Shown piece after piece: positions 23,181 through 36,219 of a stretch of DNA of 64,000 bases. The first letter of the stretch is position 1; every line of letters begins with the position of its first letter. The notes under the pieces were generated by a model, which saw only the letters and a program-made list of their open reading frames with translations, did no database searches and was not told the origin of the DNA. The stretch comes from Eumeta japonica (lineage: Eukaryota; Arthropoda; Insecta; Lepidoptera; Psychidae): assembly GCA_005406025.1 (NCBI GenBank), contig BGZK01000732.1:62001-126000 (forward strand), given 5' to 3'. The translations under genes were made by a program, and so were the position numbers.

Positions 23181-24340
23181 AATACAAGTGCTAGACGGTG
23201 TACCTTACTTAGAACATGGCATTGGAAGTTGTTTCATTTTGCTAAATTGTATGAATTGATATTTTTTCTCATTTTAATAGTCGTTACTAATTCGGTGCCT
23301 CGAACCCTATCGCATTTTCTTTCAATATCATTACATTACTTCTTTTGGTTTTCCTTTACACTCGCCACATAATTTTTAATTTCATTTCAGTGTACTTTCT
23401 TCCTTTAAAAATTTTAATTAGTAAAAACACTTAAGTATATATGAGTTTTGTTATAAAGTGTTTGTGAAAGGTTCTAGTTTGATGGAAGTTAGAAATTTTC
23501 ATTGATTTCAGGATTACAGAAGACGTTTATAAAGTAACATAGAAACAATGAACTTTAAAATTAAAAGTTGGTCGAATAACTATTACAGTATGGTAGACGG
23601 GGCTCCGAAATATGTTAAAAAAAAATTGTTATAATAAGCTATTTTTTCGTAAGAATGAACTTAAAATATTTAGATGTAACTGATTTTTTAACAAATTGGA
23701 TTCATCAAATTGTCACTGCCTATATTTTTTCCACATGATAATAATTTCTAGTTGCTTCCGTAGCGTTTTTATATTCTCATTTTTGACGAGGAATAGTAAA
23801 ATACGAGATCGATGATCTGGCTTTGTTTTCGGGTTACATTTGCTAATGTAGATGTCTTAAGTGCTACCACTTCAACAACATTAGCGATGCAAGCGGGACG
23901 TCAACGCTCAGTAGTAGTAGTATTTAGTACGTTTTTTTTGTTTGAGGATTACTTAGATTTTTTTTACAGACTCGAAGTATTTTTTTTTGTGAAAAGGAAT
24001 ATTGGGATATAAATGATGCCGTTGTGAAAGTGGAGTCACGAATATTGCAGCTGTTGTTCATCTTTGGTGAAGTAATAATTATATTCCTTTATCGTTGCTA
24101 CGCCTCGTTCACCTACGTCATTACTTATTGTTAATGTTTAAAAAAAATTACTCATTTTTATAGTAATTATACATCTTTTTATAAAAAATTTTTTATGAAC
24201 ATAACTATATGCACTTTTTTGATAAGATTAATAGTTCCGCTGTAATACTCGAAAATCCGTCAAATTTATGGTTAATTCAATTTTGTCTTTGAATAATCGC
24301 TGAACCAATGGATTTGCCCAAAAAATGATCTAAAACGTTT
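23181..24340. other. AT-rich intergenic DNA, no gene seen
   Basis: No feature was recognised. Confidence 0.4.
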
Positions 24341-25200
24341 TTAACCGACTTCAAAATTAAAAAAGAGAAGGTTCTCAATTCGACTGTCTTTTTTATGTTT
24401 TATTACCTCAGAACTTGCGACTGGGTGGACAGATTTTGATAATTCTTTTTTTATTGGAAAGCTGGTGCTTCCTGTGTAGTCCTATTTTAATTTGGTTGAG
24501 TTTTGATAATGATATCCATGAGAAAATCATATAAACCTTAAATTTTCATTAAGAATGTGCGCGACAAATGGATGAATCACTCAATATCACGCCAACCGAT
24601 TTATTTCAATGATTCTTCTTTTATTAGAAAGGATGTATTTCGAGAGTAAATTGATGAGAGTTTGCTTGAGTTCTGATTGTGGGATCTACTATGGGATTCT
24701 TTGGAGCAAATTAACAATACTCGGCCGAATCTTTTATAGGCTTTTCGGGTGTTTGAGTCACCTACCGTAAGGTCGTTGTCTATTGTCTATGGTCGGTGTC
24801 TATTGCTAGATAAATTTAGTGTTTCCTTGGCAGACACCGACTCCAAAAACAACAGTAATTGTAACCATATAATATTATCGTAATAATTTGATTGACTTTT
24901 CAGTAGTCTAATATTTTTCATTTCATTTTACTTAGGACAAATCTAAAAATATATTGATCTTTGTTTGTTATTCATAGGTATGTGTTGAGTTAAATTTGAA
25001 GTGCACGTGTACCTATCTATCTTTATGCGCGGTAAACACATAAATCGTACCTACATATTGATGAGTAAAAAAAGTAAGTTGACTATTAAGTTGAGAAGAA
25101 TACGCAATTATTCCTTTACTTTTTAGTGCATATTAATTTGTTTTGGAATAGGTTTTGTTTTGAAGTCGTTTTTTTTTGTTAAATTTTTCGTTTATTTGGA
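24341..25200. repeat. MITE-like element with 'ttaaccgacttcaaaa' termini, long copy
   Basis: It begins 'tttaaccgacttcaaaatta' and ends 'gttttgaagtcgttttttttt', so the ends form inverted repeats. The interior holds the typical phrases 'attacctcagaacttgcgac', 'tggaaagctggtgcttcc', 'tgtctattgctagata' and 'gacaccgactccaaaaac'. It is about twice as long as the copy at 14217 and is non-coding. The segment just after it ('ggagtttaattccctataaa') also often accompanies this family. Confidence 0.75.
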
Positions 25201-26785
25201 GTTTAATTCCCTATAAAAATATGTATGGAGATTTTTTATATGGCGTGTTGTGAGCTATTTATAAAACTCAGAAGCAGAGTTAATTTTTTCCATACATTTC
25301 ATATGGAAAATTTTTAATCACCCTGATATTGTATTTTGGTGCGAACTACGCCGATAAACGAAAAAAAAAATTTGAACTACGAATATTAGATTCTTGCGTA
25401 ACTGAATTTTCATAATTCTTACAAATACGACTACTTAATACATTTACTAACACACTCAGTCACACATTTACACACCTGACTCCTTCATATCGCACCCACA
25501 ATCACAAAATATACAATCACAAGTCACTGACGTAACATATTCACTCGTCACGATGTTAATTAACCACTTTGCTCGTAGTCTATTTGTAAATATTTTTTTC
25601 TGTCTATTATAAAACACACTTATTTTATAAAATAACTCCATATATTAGACCTACGCACATCATACCACACCATACAATTTATTCATACGCATAATCAAAA
25701 GAAATATTAAACTTTCTACTCTCCCAAATAAAGCAGAACTTATACATTTGTTTCGTAAAACTGTGTACATATAGAACTATAAGTAAAATTATACGTAAGC
25801 TATATTTTATACACTGAAACAATGGAAATGTAGAAATGCAATTTTCCTCTATTCTAAATGCAATAATTATAATAAATAATTATTGTATTTATTATATGTG
25901 TTTACTGTTATATGTATTTACTAAATACAATAATGCATTTATTGTTTCTGCATTCCTTATTTATCTCATACTTCTTTTTTGATAACTTAGCAAGCGACAT
26001 TTGATAATTTATTGGCGCCTGTTTCAGCCATCTGTGGTTTTGATCAAAGTGTCCATTTATTAATTGCTACGACAAAAATGTCAAAATCAAAGCTACAAAA
26101 TATACGTAACGTAAATTATAAAATGTAATATTAAAATTTAGGACAGTATTGCATAGAACAGAGATTATTTGGGAAATTATTGTTTGAGCCGAGTGCTGGT
26201 TGTTATTTACACTTAAAATTCAAAGGAAATTGACTATAATCATCATGTTACTACAACAAAACGGGTACAAAATGAAACCGTTATTAATTATGTCAAAAAG
26301 AGGCCATCTGTAGTAGCTGAGAAACCATCTTCTATGGAAGCAAACTGTTTAACTATAAAAATAATAAAATATATTCGTTATTTATTTGTATTTATAATCT
26401 TCCTTCTCAAATAAGTATAAACAACTTTGTAGATTCGATTAATGATTTATTAACTGTTTCATCAATATATCAAAATATCATCATCTGTGGTGATAAGAAA
26501 CATTGGCTTTAGAGACAACCAATGAGACCGAAAATCATATATTTAGATCTAATATATAAACCTTATCGCATATCAAGGTATCCTACTTTTTACACCACTC
26601 TTTACGTAGGTAAAAATTGTGCAGGTAGTTGAATTAAAAAACAAGAACCAAATACATAGTGTTATACTTGAAAAATATCTCACAAGGTTTCAAAATTTTT
26701 GCTATAATATAATTAGAAAAATTAAATTGGATTACGAAAGAAAAGAGAATAAAAAAGCAAACTAGAATAACAATTAATTATGGAA
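25201..26785. other. Very AT-rich intergenic DNA, no gene seen
   Basis: A cluster of 'taataattat' palindromic phrases lies at 25860-25945. No gene. Confidence 0.4.
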
Positions 26786-27600
26786 ATTCATAAATGATGT
26801 AACAAATAGAATCAAATACAAAAACTCTTTAAATTTATTGGCATCCAATCAATCCCAGAACGATGTAAATCACTATTTTGCGAAAGTATGGCTTTTGGCT
26901 TCAAAAACAATTTTGAATTCCTGTAGGTGTCCCACCATCCTAAATAACAGTTTCAAGTTTTTCTCAGGCGCACTATATGGTCATATTATTCACCGACAAT
27001 AATGTAATCGAAAGTCTAATTCTGAATTTTAAACTTAATTGTGTTATTGGATGGGATAACCTAATGATACAACATAGAGAAGTTCACTATTTCTTCCATG
27101 ACATACGTTTGCAACCTGACTCTCTTATGGAATGTTTCTTACAGGTTTTAAAAAATCTGTAATCATTGAAGTACACAATTTTTTTATTAACCATTAATGA
27201 ACAGTTACAATCCTTTATCCGTACTTAGCAAAAATAGTAGAAGGATTAATTAACAATAAATAATGAATAATATATAAGTGAATTATTTGGAGAACGAAAA
27301 CTTGTCATCAGTGGAATATGACCCTCGAGAGAGTAAATCGATTTCTTATGCTGTTAATAAAGTTATGACTCAAATTTGGATTAGAAAAATAAAGTAATGA
27401 TAGTTAATGAAGACTATCATAATCAGAAAGGCGTTTGACACAGTCTCAATTATCTTGCTCACAAAAATGTTTGAACACTGTGGAATCAGAGACACAAAAG
27501 TTAATTGAACTTGCGTTTTAAGAGTTATCTTTAAAATTGCAGGCAATTTGAGTGCTCAAAAGTTAATGTTCTATTGGGGATCAATAGATTAACAAATTTT
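26786..27600 (+). mobile_element. Decayed LINE reverse-transcriptase region
   Basis: Forward-strand pieces of a Jockey/CR1-type ORF2 run in order. 'FINDVTNRIKYKNSLNLLAS' and 'NQSQNDVNHYFAKV' (26787-26889) match the linker before the RT domain. 'AKIVEGLINNK' (about 27225-27260) matches the segment after the RT 'YRPISVL' box. 'SYAVNKVMTQIWI' (about 27343-27383) matches the 'GFR..KST.DAV' region, and 'KAFDTVSIILLTKMFEHCGI' (about 27430-27490) matches the RT catalytic 'D..KAFDTV' motif. Frames shift between blocks and stops are common, so it is dead. It differs from the RTE fossils. Confidence 0.7.
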
Positions 27601-27959
27601 GAAATGGACGACTTACACACATTCCCACATTGCGAGTTAAATAAAAGCTTGCAAAAAATCCATAAAAATGTCACGTTTGACGTAAACATATAGATTTACC
27701 ACATTTAAAATACCGTGACTGATGTAAATTCACCGACAACGCAAATAATCACGCCCACGTATTTCGAAATATACAAGGGCAGTATTGTCGCAGACGTCTC
27801 TTTTTTGTAAATCAGTTAGTCTTATTCTGTTACATATTTGGCAAGAGCTTATTTTATAAATATATAAAGTTGCGCGCGCATATGGATTTTATGAAAGTCA
27901 ATAATAAATAAAAAAAAATATACAGTTTTAAATCAATTGTAATCGTAATCTAAACATTA
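27601..27959. other. AT-rich intergenic DNA, no gene seen
   Basis: Nothing was recognised after the LINE fossil. Confidence 0.35.
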
Positions 27960-28700
27960 TAATAGGCAGCCGTACTAAATGAAATTTTAACATAACGCCT
28001 GAACGAGTACAACGAAATCACCGAGCGGGCATCGTCTTAAATTACTTCGTGTATAAGTAATAGGCCGTGCGCCGGCGCGGGCGCGGGCTCTAAAAACTAT
28101 TGCTCCGGATACCATTAACTGAATATTCAATTAGCCGTTTTACGGCTTAACTCAATATTGCGTTTAGATTAACTTAACTGGAGTGAGCCGTAACTGGTTA
28201 ATTAATTTCTGTGTTCGCTTTAAAGTTTTGACTGAATAACGATTGTTTTGTTGGCACTGTATGTTTTGTTGATTCGCTTTTGGTGAGATTTTCTGTTTTA
28301 GATGAGCAATATTAAGCGGAAGGTTTATTCTGGTTTAGGATGATTTCAAGATTTTTTATATTTAAACGTAAGCTCACTATTTATAAGTTTAAGCGTCGTT
28401 CAGTTATTTTTGTGAACCTTACGCAAACTGCACTGTGTAATTTTGAATGCACTTATTAATAATTACAATTGCAAAATTATTAATAATTACATTACTAATA
28501 ATTTCGGATTTACATAAATCAAATGATAAATCAGCAACGCGAAATATGCACGACGCGCTGACTCTGATTAACAGATCGAGTAGTTCGACTTACGCCGGCT
28601 GGCGTCTTCGCCCGCAGTATAACGCTTGTTCACACTCGCGTCGTCTGCTTATCACGAAGATGATATGCTATATATTATAACGATGAACAATCATTTCTTT
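27960..28700. promoter_or_regulatory. Pair of complex non-coding islands
   Basis: 27960-28230 has a GC-rich centre (28068-28090) followed by homeodomain-type words ('ccattaactg', 'tcaattagccg', 'ggttaattaattt'). 28535-28670 is a second balanced block. Neither shows protein-like coding. Candidate developmental cis-regulatory DNA, by inference. Confidence 0.35.
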
Positions 28701-30479
28701 CGGGCTCCCTTTTATTGCATTTCATTAGGATCGATCTCGTTAAGGAAAACGACTCCACGGTGACCGAAAGCATTCAAATGATAGGGAACACGAGCAAAAT
28801 ATTGTCAATATTGGGTTTTCAATTTTTAAATAAAGCGGAATCTTCTGTTAACTTTCATTTTTTCATTTGTTTTCCTTCACAAGTTTGAAATTTTAATGTA
28901 AACTAGAATACCGTGTTGTAATGTAATTCTTGGCTCTTCTACACCATGCCAGTGTATATTATGATTACCAAACCATCGAATACCAGTACAGATGTGCAAT
29001 TTTTCTTTCGCTTGTGTAGCAATTTTAATATCATGAGGTCCCTTTCTAATTAGTGCCCAGGTGTAGTTATGCATTTATTATGAGCTATCGGTATTCCTCT
29101 CACGCCCGGTTCCATACTTTAAAAGGCGCTTAGACACTAACGAAATGAAGATGCATGTAATTTGATTTGCATCATATTCGCATTATTGTTAGAGCAATTT
29201 CTAATGGAATTTTTAAATTTTTATGAGAGTCATTAACTCGTATTTTAAATAGTTGTTTCTGAATTAAATGTAAATATCGACTTAACATGGTAATAAAAAT
29301 GCGAACATAATTTCTTTTTTTTTTAAATCATTCAAAAGCAACAAACACATGACTGTAAATATTAAATATTTTATATTTAATTTATCGATGTATGTATATA
29401 TAATTAAACACATCTTAAACACAAAATTTCAAAATAGCCGTCAATGTTTTTCAATAGCCTCGGTTTTATGATGATGTTGAATTCACCGTGAACATGAGCG
29501 ACTATTGATATAAAAATGTCCCTATTATCTTGACCTGTAAATGTATGAATGTGATAAAATTTTATGAGTCAGTTTTCATCTTTTCCTGACATTTGAAACT
29601 TAAAAATTTTGCAATAGTATGACAATATATTTATGGTCAAAAGAAAAGAGAAAATCATTTTTCTTTAAAAACTTCCAAATATTTTTTTCTAAAAAAAAAT
29701 AAAATACCTATATTTTTTCGATAGTGAAAATATTTTATAAAATATTGATGCCTTAAAACGTATAATCAAAAAATAAAGCCGTAAATACAATATATTTTAA
29801 GTAAACAACTTTTATTACTTAAAATTATAATTTTTAACTTTATATTTAATTTACTTATTTGTTTTGATGAGTCTTCTACATTACATTTTGTAACGAGCGT
29901 CTGTTGAAGAATCCTGGAGATAAATATTAGAACTCGTCAGGGGCTACTAGTAAACTCTTAGTTTGAGCTCTTTGAATTTGGTTTGAAAAGTCTTATACAT
30001 TCAATTTTTTTACCATGGTCTGATAATGGAGCTAGGAAGTAAATAATAGAACTACGATTAATTAAATCAAAAATATAATACTATTCACTAAAACATTAAA
30101 AATAAATGAAATTTTACAAAGAAAAAAATAAAAATAAAAAATGACTTCAAAACGCATTTGAATTAAAAAATTAATCATTATACTAAGTCCAAATAAATTA
30201 AGAAAAGGACAAGAATTATTAATTAAATATTCACAATATGTAATTGATCATTTTTGTTAGTCGATGCTGACCAAGGCAAGTAGTTATGAAAATAGTTCTG
30301 AGTAACTTACTTAGCATATTTGCGTAATATACATTTACCTAGTTACGTAGATCAATATGAAAGTGTTTAGAAAATCAAAAACTTAGCAAACAAGCAAATT
30401 ATATTTATTATTGTTGTTTTTAAAATACTCTCTTAAGATTAACACTCCAGTGCATTCGACGGAATCACTGCTAAATAAT
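28701..30479. other. Very AT-rich intergenic DNA, no gene seen
   Basis: No recognised feature. A 65-codon reverse frame at 28877-29074 is unassigned. Confidence 0.4.
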
Positions 30480-31080
30480 CTTCGCTCACTCGCGTTTAGC
30501 GGTCGCTTCGACGGCCTGTTCATTTGCAGCCACTGCTTCCTCGGCATCCGCAAACCACTCTCCTCGAAGTTTTTCTATTTTTAAGAGATTGTTGCATAAT
30601 GACCTGTGATTCCCAAGGAAAAGGCCACTATATTTTTTTGACGCTTCAACCTCGTCTTACTTTAGTAGGCAACTCTTCGAATGGAAGCACTCATTGAGAA
30701 GGCTGTCTTTTGGTTTCGAAATCATAATAGTAAATTCTACTTTCATCAACTGTAACTATATCGTATACAGCATTAGAGTCAACACAGACAAATGCTTGCA
30801 TCATTTCACAGCACCAAGTAACACAACGGAGTTTCTGAACTTCGGTCAAATTATGAGGTATGCACCGAGTTTAAAGCTTCCAAACCGCTAAATGAATGAT
30901 TTTTTGCATTTGGCTCATACCGATGCCTAAGTTTGTCCGAATGTGCTGGTAGTTACTCTTTTATGAGCCTCTGTCATGAGCCACACAGCCATGTTGTCTT
31001 TGGTTGTCGTAGTAGGACGTTCTTCACCAGTTTGTTCGTCAGATTAGCGCGACCACGTTTGAATTAGTCAAACTAGTCAT
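30480..31080 (-). mobile_element. Decayed mariner-type transposase, copy 3
   Basis: The reverse strand gives an N-terminal part ('GEERPTTTTKDNMAVWLM', about 31050-30990) and then 'PHNLTEVQKLRCVTWCCEMM' (about 30865-30805), 'DSNAVYDIVTVDESRIYYYD' (about 30780-30720, with the first catalytic Asp in 'VDES'), 'FETKRQPSQ' and 'LPFEELPTKVRRG' (about 30720-30650). Stops and frameshifts interrupt it, and the downstream catalytic blocks are missing. The wording matches lepidopteran mariners related to those annotated as SETMAR-like. Confidence 0.8.
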
Positions 31081-31094
31081 AAACAATTAACAAT

Positions 31095-31212
31095 GAACAC
31101 TAGAATCTTTGGTCTTCTTAAGAGACTTACCTCTCGTCGAGTAAAAATAAAACAGGAAAGCTCTACATTGGTGGAGGCGCCGCGTATAAGAAGACCAAAG
31201 ATTCTAGTGTTC
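31095..31212. repeat. 118-bp element with 26-bp perfect terminal inverted repeats (CACTA-type ends)
   Basis: 31095-31120 and 31187-31212 are exact reverse complements. Setting aside the outer 'gaa/ttc', the ends read CACTAGAATCTTTGG and CCAAAGATTCTAGTG. The spacer is 66 bp. It looks like a very small MITE of a CACTA-ended DNA transposon; a structured RNA is the alternative. Confidence 0.8.
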
Positions 31213-31518
31213 GAAATTAAAGAGTATATTCCTTCTAGATCGATATGTTTATTAATCAGTTCTTCAAACTTCCCTTCTATTATTTCTATACTTTTACTTA
31301 TCAACTTATTATAACAATTCACTCTTTATTACTATAAAACTTGTAAACTCGGCATCAGCCCTCGTCCCCTTTCTCTGTACTTCTCTCTAGTTCTACTCAA
31401 TTGTTATGCGCGAGCTCGGATTCGAATGTTTTATTCTATTCTAATTTGAAATTGAACGCGAACCCGCGAACCCTCATATGCAAGCAGGGAGGTCGGATAC
31501 CCCCTATGTCACCTACTA

Positions 31519-31571
<53 letters not shown>

Positions 31572-31589
31572 TGCGATTTTGCCAACGTT
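31213..31589. repeat. Intergenic DNA with a long (AT) microsatellite
   Basis: An AT run of about 46 bp lies at 31522-31567 and creates a false Ile-Tyr repeat frame. The rest is unassigned. Confidence 0.6.
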
Positions 31590-31960
31590 ATAACACATTC
31601 CCGTTTAATGTCGAGATCGCTATATATCTGAAACGTGTACGATAGTTGAAACCGAATCTGAATAAATAACTTTTATCGCGAGAATCGCGACGCCCGCGCA
31701 GCGCTAACAAAAAGCTGCCCCGGTGTGTCTCGTGCGCACGTCGCGGGCTCGGCGGGCGCCGGGAGCGCGGTCGGGTCTCGCTACAAAACAGGCTTTTTGT
31801 TCGGGTCCAAAACATCGTTAAAGCCCCATAAAGCGCCGCAGCTGGCTCGAATTAAAATTGGATTTAAATTTACTTTATTCGGCCGGGAATTAGGCTGTTG
31901 AATGTATTATAGGGGGACGGTCGCTAATTGTAGCGCCGCGTTAGCTATAAGGGGTTGTTT
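31590..31960. promoter_or_regulatory. Complex GC-rich non-coding island
   Basis: One of the strongest islands: a GC-rich core (31680-31785) followed by regulatory-looking sequence with CCATAAA (31826-31832, posterior Hox type), 'gcagctgg' (E-box CAGCTG, about 31840) and TAATT cores ('ggaattaggc', 'cgctaattgtag'). The reverse frame at 31588-31815 is Arg/Ser-rich without a domain. Enhancer function is inferred. Confidence 0.45.
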
Positions 31961-32082
31961 GCGACTTGTGATGTACAGACACGACCTTATTATCATTCAT
32001 TGTTTATTTCACTATTGAGATGGTGACTTCTAAGCGACACATTTTAGTTGACCGACTTCCACTATTCACATCAATATACATT

Positions 32083-32107
32083 TATATATATATATATATA
32101 TATATAT
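32083..32107. repeat. (TA) microsatellite
   Basis: A TA dinucleotide run of about 25 bp. Confidence 0.95.
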
Positions 32108-32149
32108 CAAAGGCTTGATAAACTTTCATAATGATAGAAAGTACTATTC

Positions 32150-32462
32150 GCTATTATTTACTGAGGCCAACGCGGCTGCAGCACAAAAATTGGCCGCGCC
32201 GCCGATGAAATACCACCGTCTTACAGAATACGGATGTGAAGTAAGTGCTTCCACGGTTGACTGTCGCCCAGTGAGTGAGAGTTCTAATGGTTCACTCCCC
32301 TCTATCTCTTCCAATAACCCGATCTCTCACTATCAGATATCCGAAAGGCCGGCAACGCACTCGTGACCCCTCTGCTGGGGTTGCGATGGTCCATGGGCGG
32401 CGGTGACTCTCTAATAATTCGCCTGCTCGTTTATCCCTCGTCTATACTATATAAAAAATATA
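32150..32462 (+). repeat. Lepidopteran LINE/SINE-tail repeat ending in an A-rich tail
   Basis: Ordered phrases known from abundant lepidopteran repeats are present: 'aaataccaccgtcttacag', 'cagtgagtgagagttct', 'ggccggcaacgcactcg' (about 32348), 'gtccatgggcggcggtgac' (about 32389) and 'cctgctcgttta', ending in an A-rich tail (about 32450-32462). The 83-codon frame covering part of it is not a gene. A reversed partial copy is at 19808. Confidence 0.75.
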
Positions 32463-32739
32463 ATGCCTTCACAAATCAGGTATCAGTGTAACCTGGCTTA
32501 TGGTCGGCTTCATTATCGCTTTAGGACTCGAGACACTCAGCACAATGGCTCAGCTTTATGTATATATAAAATTTAGTCAATCATCTAAAGTTGTTTCCTG
32601 TATATCGTCTGGGTCTACACACTCGTCACTCCTAATCTAGACTACAATCTGCAATTCCCTCACACAAGTACGCTCCTTCGGAGTACCGGGACTTGTCTCT
32701 TAAAATACTGTGACTGGGTGGAGGCTGAGCGATTGTGTT
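32463..32739. other. Intergenic DNA, unassigned
   Basis: Balanced composition, no feature recognised. Confidence 0.3.
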
Positions 32740-33150
32740 CTAAAATTGTGTAAATCGACTAATAGAATGCGGCAACGTATATTACATTTAAAGGACGTCC
32801 TACGACAGCGTAATATATTAACTTAGAGCGTAATTACAGCAAACGCTATGAAAAGGGATAAAAGCCTGTTTTTCCTGACAGCATTTTAATTGCTCGTGCT
32901 GAGGCGTTCCCGTGGCCTGATGAAAGAGTTTTAATTTAGTGCACCGGCCGCTCTGCAAAGCCGCCTAAATTATTATCAATTGTTTGTACCGCGTAACCGC
33001 GTGCCTCGTGGGATCGCAAAAAAAAAGGATTGTTACTCTCGTTATTGGAGAGTTTTAAATTAACCTTCAAAAGATTAGGAGTCGACGCGATTAGGGTCTG
33101 TTGTAGAATAAACGTAAAATAAAGGATGTGTGCTGAGAGGAAGAACAAAT
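32740..33150. promoter_or_regulatory. Complex non-coding island
   Basis: High-complexity DNA with several homeodomain-type cores ('gcgtaattacagc', 'ttttaatttag', 'ctaaattattatcaattg'). A 70-codon reverse frame at 32936-33148 has no domain. It resembles the other islands and is likely regulatory rather than coding. Confidence 0.4.
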
Positions 33151-33512
33151 ACGATTTACTAATTGGCGTGTGTAAATTTGAAATAAACAGGGCTATAAAA
33201 TGTTCAATTAATCATGATTTCTTTGACTAGTACTAGAAATATCAAATACTAATAACGAGTTATAGGGACGGTAATCTACTTTATCCGTTGTAACTTTGTC
33301 ATTTAGAAACTCCCTATTTTGACCTCTAACACAATTTCAGATTCGACCACGATTTTGTACATCATTATTCAGTGAATACAATTATTGTATTGGAATCTTG
33401 TAGACTATCAAGTTATTAGTTACATTTAAAAAGAAATGGCAATATAATGGGTTTCCGTACGATCGTACTTAAGGTGCAGTAAAAAATGGCAGTTAAACTT
33501 GAAGTGTTACAA

Positions 33513-33518
<6 letters not shown>

Positions 33519-33546
<28 letters not shown>
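33519..33546. repeat. (TA) microsatellite
   Basis: A TA run of about 28 bp that generates false Ile-Tyr frames on both strands. Confidence 0.95.
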
Positions 33547-33552
<6 letters not shown>

Positions 33553-36219
33553 TACTTAAGAGATGTCGTCCGCTGTCCCCTATCGATATACAATTCAATC
33601 CCATCGTGGTCCCCACTCGTATTTTGATTTCGCTCTTAGTAGCAATCTCATTTCCTTGTAAATTATTCCACAACAACATATTAAGGGGTTTCGAGTAATC
33701 TGTATTAATCTTAAGTAAGTACTTTATGTGTGTGCTTAACTTTACTTAAGTCCGTGCGGGTGTTTATGCGTCATTCAATTAAAAACTTCCAAAAATTACT
33801 CTCACATCGATAACATTATATACGCAAGATACATTATGGACAGGGCCTGCAGTGCAAAAAACCGTAACGATCGTGTTGTCTTGGTTTTAGCATGACATAA
33901 CAATTATGCAAACATCATTTTTAATCGTTACAATTGGGTTATCGACGGTCTCTTCTACACTCGCTTTCATCCTTCTGACTCGATATCTCTGTCTGTTTCA
34001 TCCCTTCCTTCATTTGAATAACCATCCGATTTTCTCCCTTTCTAAGGAAAACGACTAAATACACATTGTTGACTACATAAAATAAAAATAAGATTTTCCA
34101 ATTGTCTAGTTTTAAAAAGCATTAAAAGATAAAAAGGCAAAACTATAAACAGTAGTAAATTATACTTTACACGACCTTTTGTTCTATTGGTGGAGTAACA
34201 ATATTAAAAAAGTTTAAGCCATTGTGAAGTTGTAAAAAAACGAAAATAAAATGACAGACATACAAAACGCAATTTATGTTCCTAATTCAATATAGCCTAA
34301 TTTACAATAGCCTATATATAATATTAACCTATCAAAGTACAAAATGTTATTAAAATTATTTTAGCAGATTAGGAGATTAGAAAAACGTATAATAGTCAAA
34401 CGGATTACGTTTAGATTTACAATATATATTTTTGACACCACGAATCTCAGGGTCCATGGGTGTATTATGCAATGCATTAATTTTAAGGTTATACCTGTCT
34501 TCAACTCAGTGTATAAACTTTTACAGGGTCAAAAATTATAGAAAATATTTCTCGTACATTTCTCTATCCCAAATCGAATTCAGAACTTCTCACGCACAAA
34601 ACACAATCGTCCCACTACCACTGATATTTATATTAAAGGAGATCTGAAATTTTCGACTTGTTAGTGGAATTCACTATTAGCTATCAGTGTATCAACTAAT
34701 CCACTTACAGTATTAATTAAAACTAATCTCCGAGTTGATTTGTAACTTACACATTGAATCAAGGTTTGAGTTGCCTTTACGCTAGAATTAGTTACCTCGT
34801 TAACCTTATCGAAACTAAAATAACATTCAGTACAAAATAAAAAGTCTCAACTGTAATATAACAAATCAGGGAAGTTTTTTCATAATAATCCCCAAAAAAT
34901 ATTACGCTATTCATCTGAACTATTCCTTATATGATATAGATTACTTACTTTCTGATAAATAATATTACGAAATAGAAACCTAAGTTATTGAATGATTAAT
35001 AAAAAAAAATGTCTTGTGTATTGTTAGATAGTCTACCATCGTTAATAAGGAGATATTTTAAACTATATTTTAGAAAGTATTTTACCCTCTCCTAAAAACC
35101 TGTATATTTTTTTAAATACCTATTCAAAAACAAAATTGATATAACGTAGAAACAAAATAAAATAGAAACAAAGAAAAAGTGCACAACCACTGAATTCTTC
35201 AAAGAAGCTCTGTTCTCCTTCTAGCAATTTCTTTTATTTTTACTGCTATAGATTTGAATTTTGTCCCGAGGGTGTTTATTAAATTTGCTTATGATTTAAA
35301 ACTGAGTATTTCGTGTTTAATCCGAGATAAATTTGATTTATTAAAGGCCATGCACGTAACGGATTAAATGAATACACTTTCTTTTTTAAGGTATTCTTAA
35401 CTGATTTTTCTTAGTCAAATGTATTTTTATTGAACCGAATTTTAACAGCTTCTTTGTTGTTATTTGCTTTTTTGTTTTTATTCTGACATTGTATTAGCAA
35501 AGAGTGCTTCAATTTATTACTTTTGTTGAAATTAACGCAGATTACATATTCATGTTAAAATGTTTCGCGAAAAGAAATAATTACACAACATTTTATTTAT
35601 ATTATACAGGTATTAATGTCAACCGCACATTCGCAGCATTAATAATTATATTTTACTTATTACGATGCATGCAATACACTAAAAATACACTATTAGTTAT
35701 TTTGTGTTTTGTTTCGGTGTGGTTGTAGGTAGGTATAATTTGAAAAGGGTAAATAATAATTAATCATATTGTATAAATGTTTTTTGTGTATAGGGTTATT
35801 GTATATATGCAATAATATTTCTCGGCTGCGCGGTGTCAATCAAGAGATGTTAATTAATTAACGTCAAACCTCGTCGAGTAGCTCACCCGCCTGCGACGGA
35901 GAAGGCGCCAGTTCTATCGCAAGAGCCTACGTCGCTGGGCAGTCTCGAAGCTCACGAGTAAATTGAAATATTAAATTGAATTTATTACTCGGAGAGTATA
36001 TTTGATCACACGTTTTTTGTGATTTCCTATCAATAGATAGTACTGTTTGACGATAATAGTAAGTGAGCAGCAGATCTAGTAAGACCTGTACTAGGTAGAC
36101 CTACTTCCTAGTGAGACTAGGAAGAAGACCTGTAAGTAAGAATCTCCACGGTCGTAAAGTAACTTAGTAATGTTGTGAACTCAGTAAGTGGACTCCAGTG
36201 CACGTCAGTTTCCACACCA
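33547..36219. other. Long AT-rich intergenic stretch, no gene seen
   Basis: No transposon or gene was recognised. Small complex patches lie at 35850-35960 and 36070-36140; the latter carries repeated 'cctag/tagacct' words. Confidence 0.4.

Noticed and set aside
31095..31212. Pre-miRNA hairpin
   Set aside because: The 66-bp loop and perfect 26-bp ends with CACTA termini fit a MITE better than a miRNA precursor; kept only as an alternative.
31401..31631. Open frame with a long Ile-Tyr repeat
   Set aside because: It is produced entirely by the (AT) microsatellite at 31522-31567.
32115..32366. 83-codon forward frame starting MINFHNDRK
   Set aside because: It runs through a recognised lepidopteran repeat (32150-32462), so it is not a host gene.
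33416..33698. Opposed open frames with Ile-Tyr runs
   Set aside because: They are produced by the TA microsatellite at 33519-33546, which reads the same on both strands.
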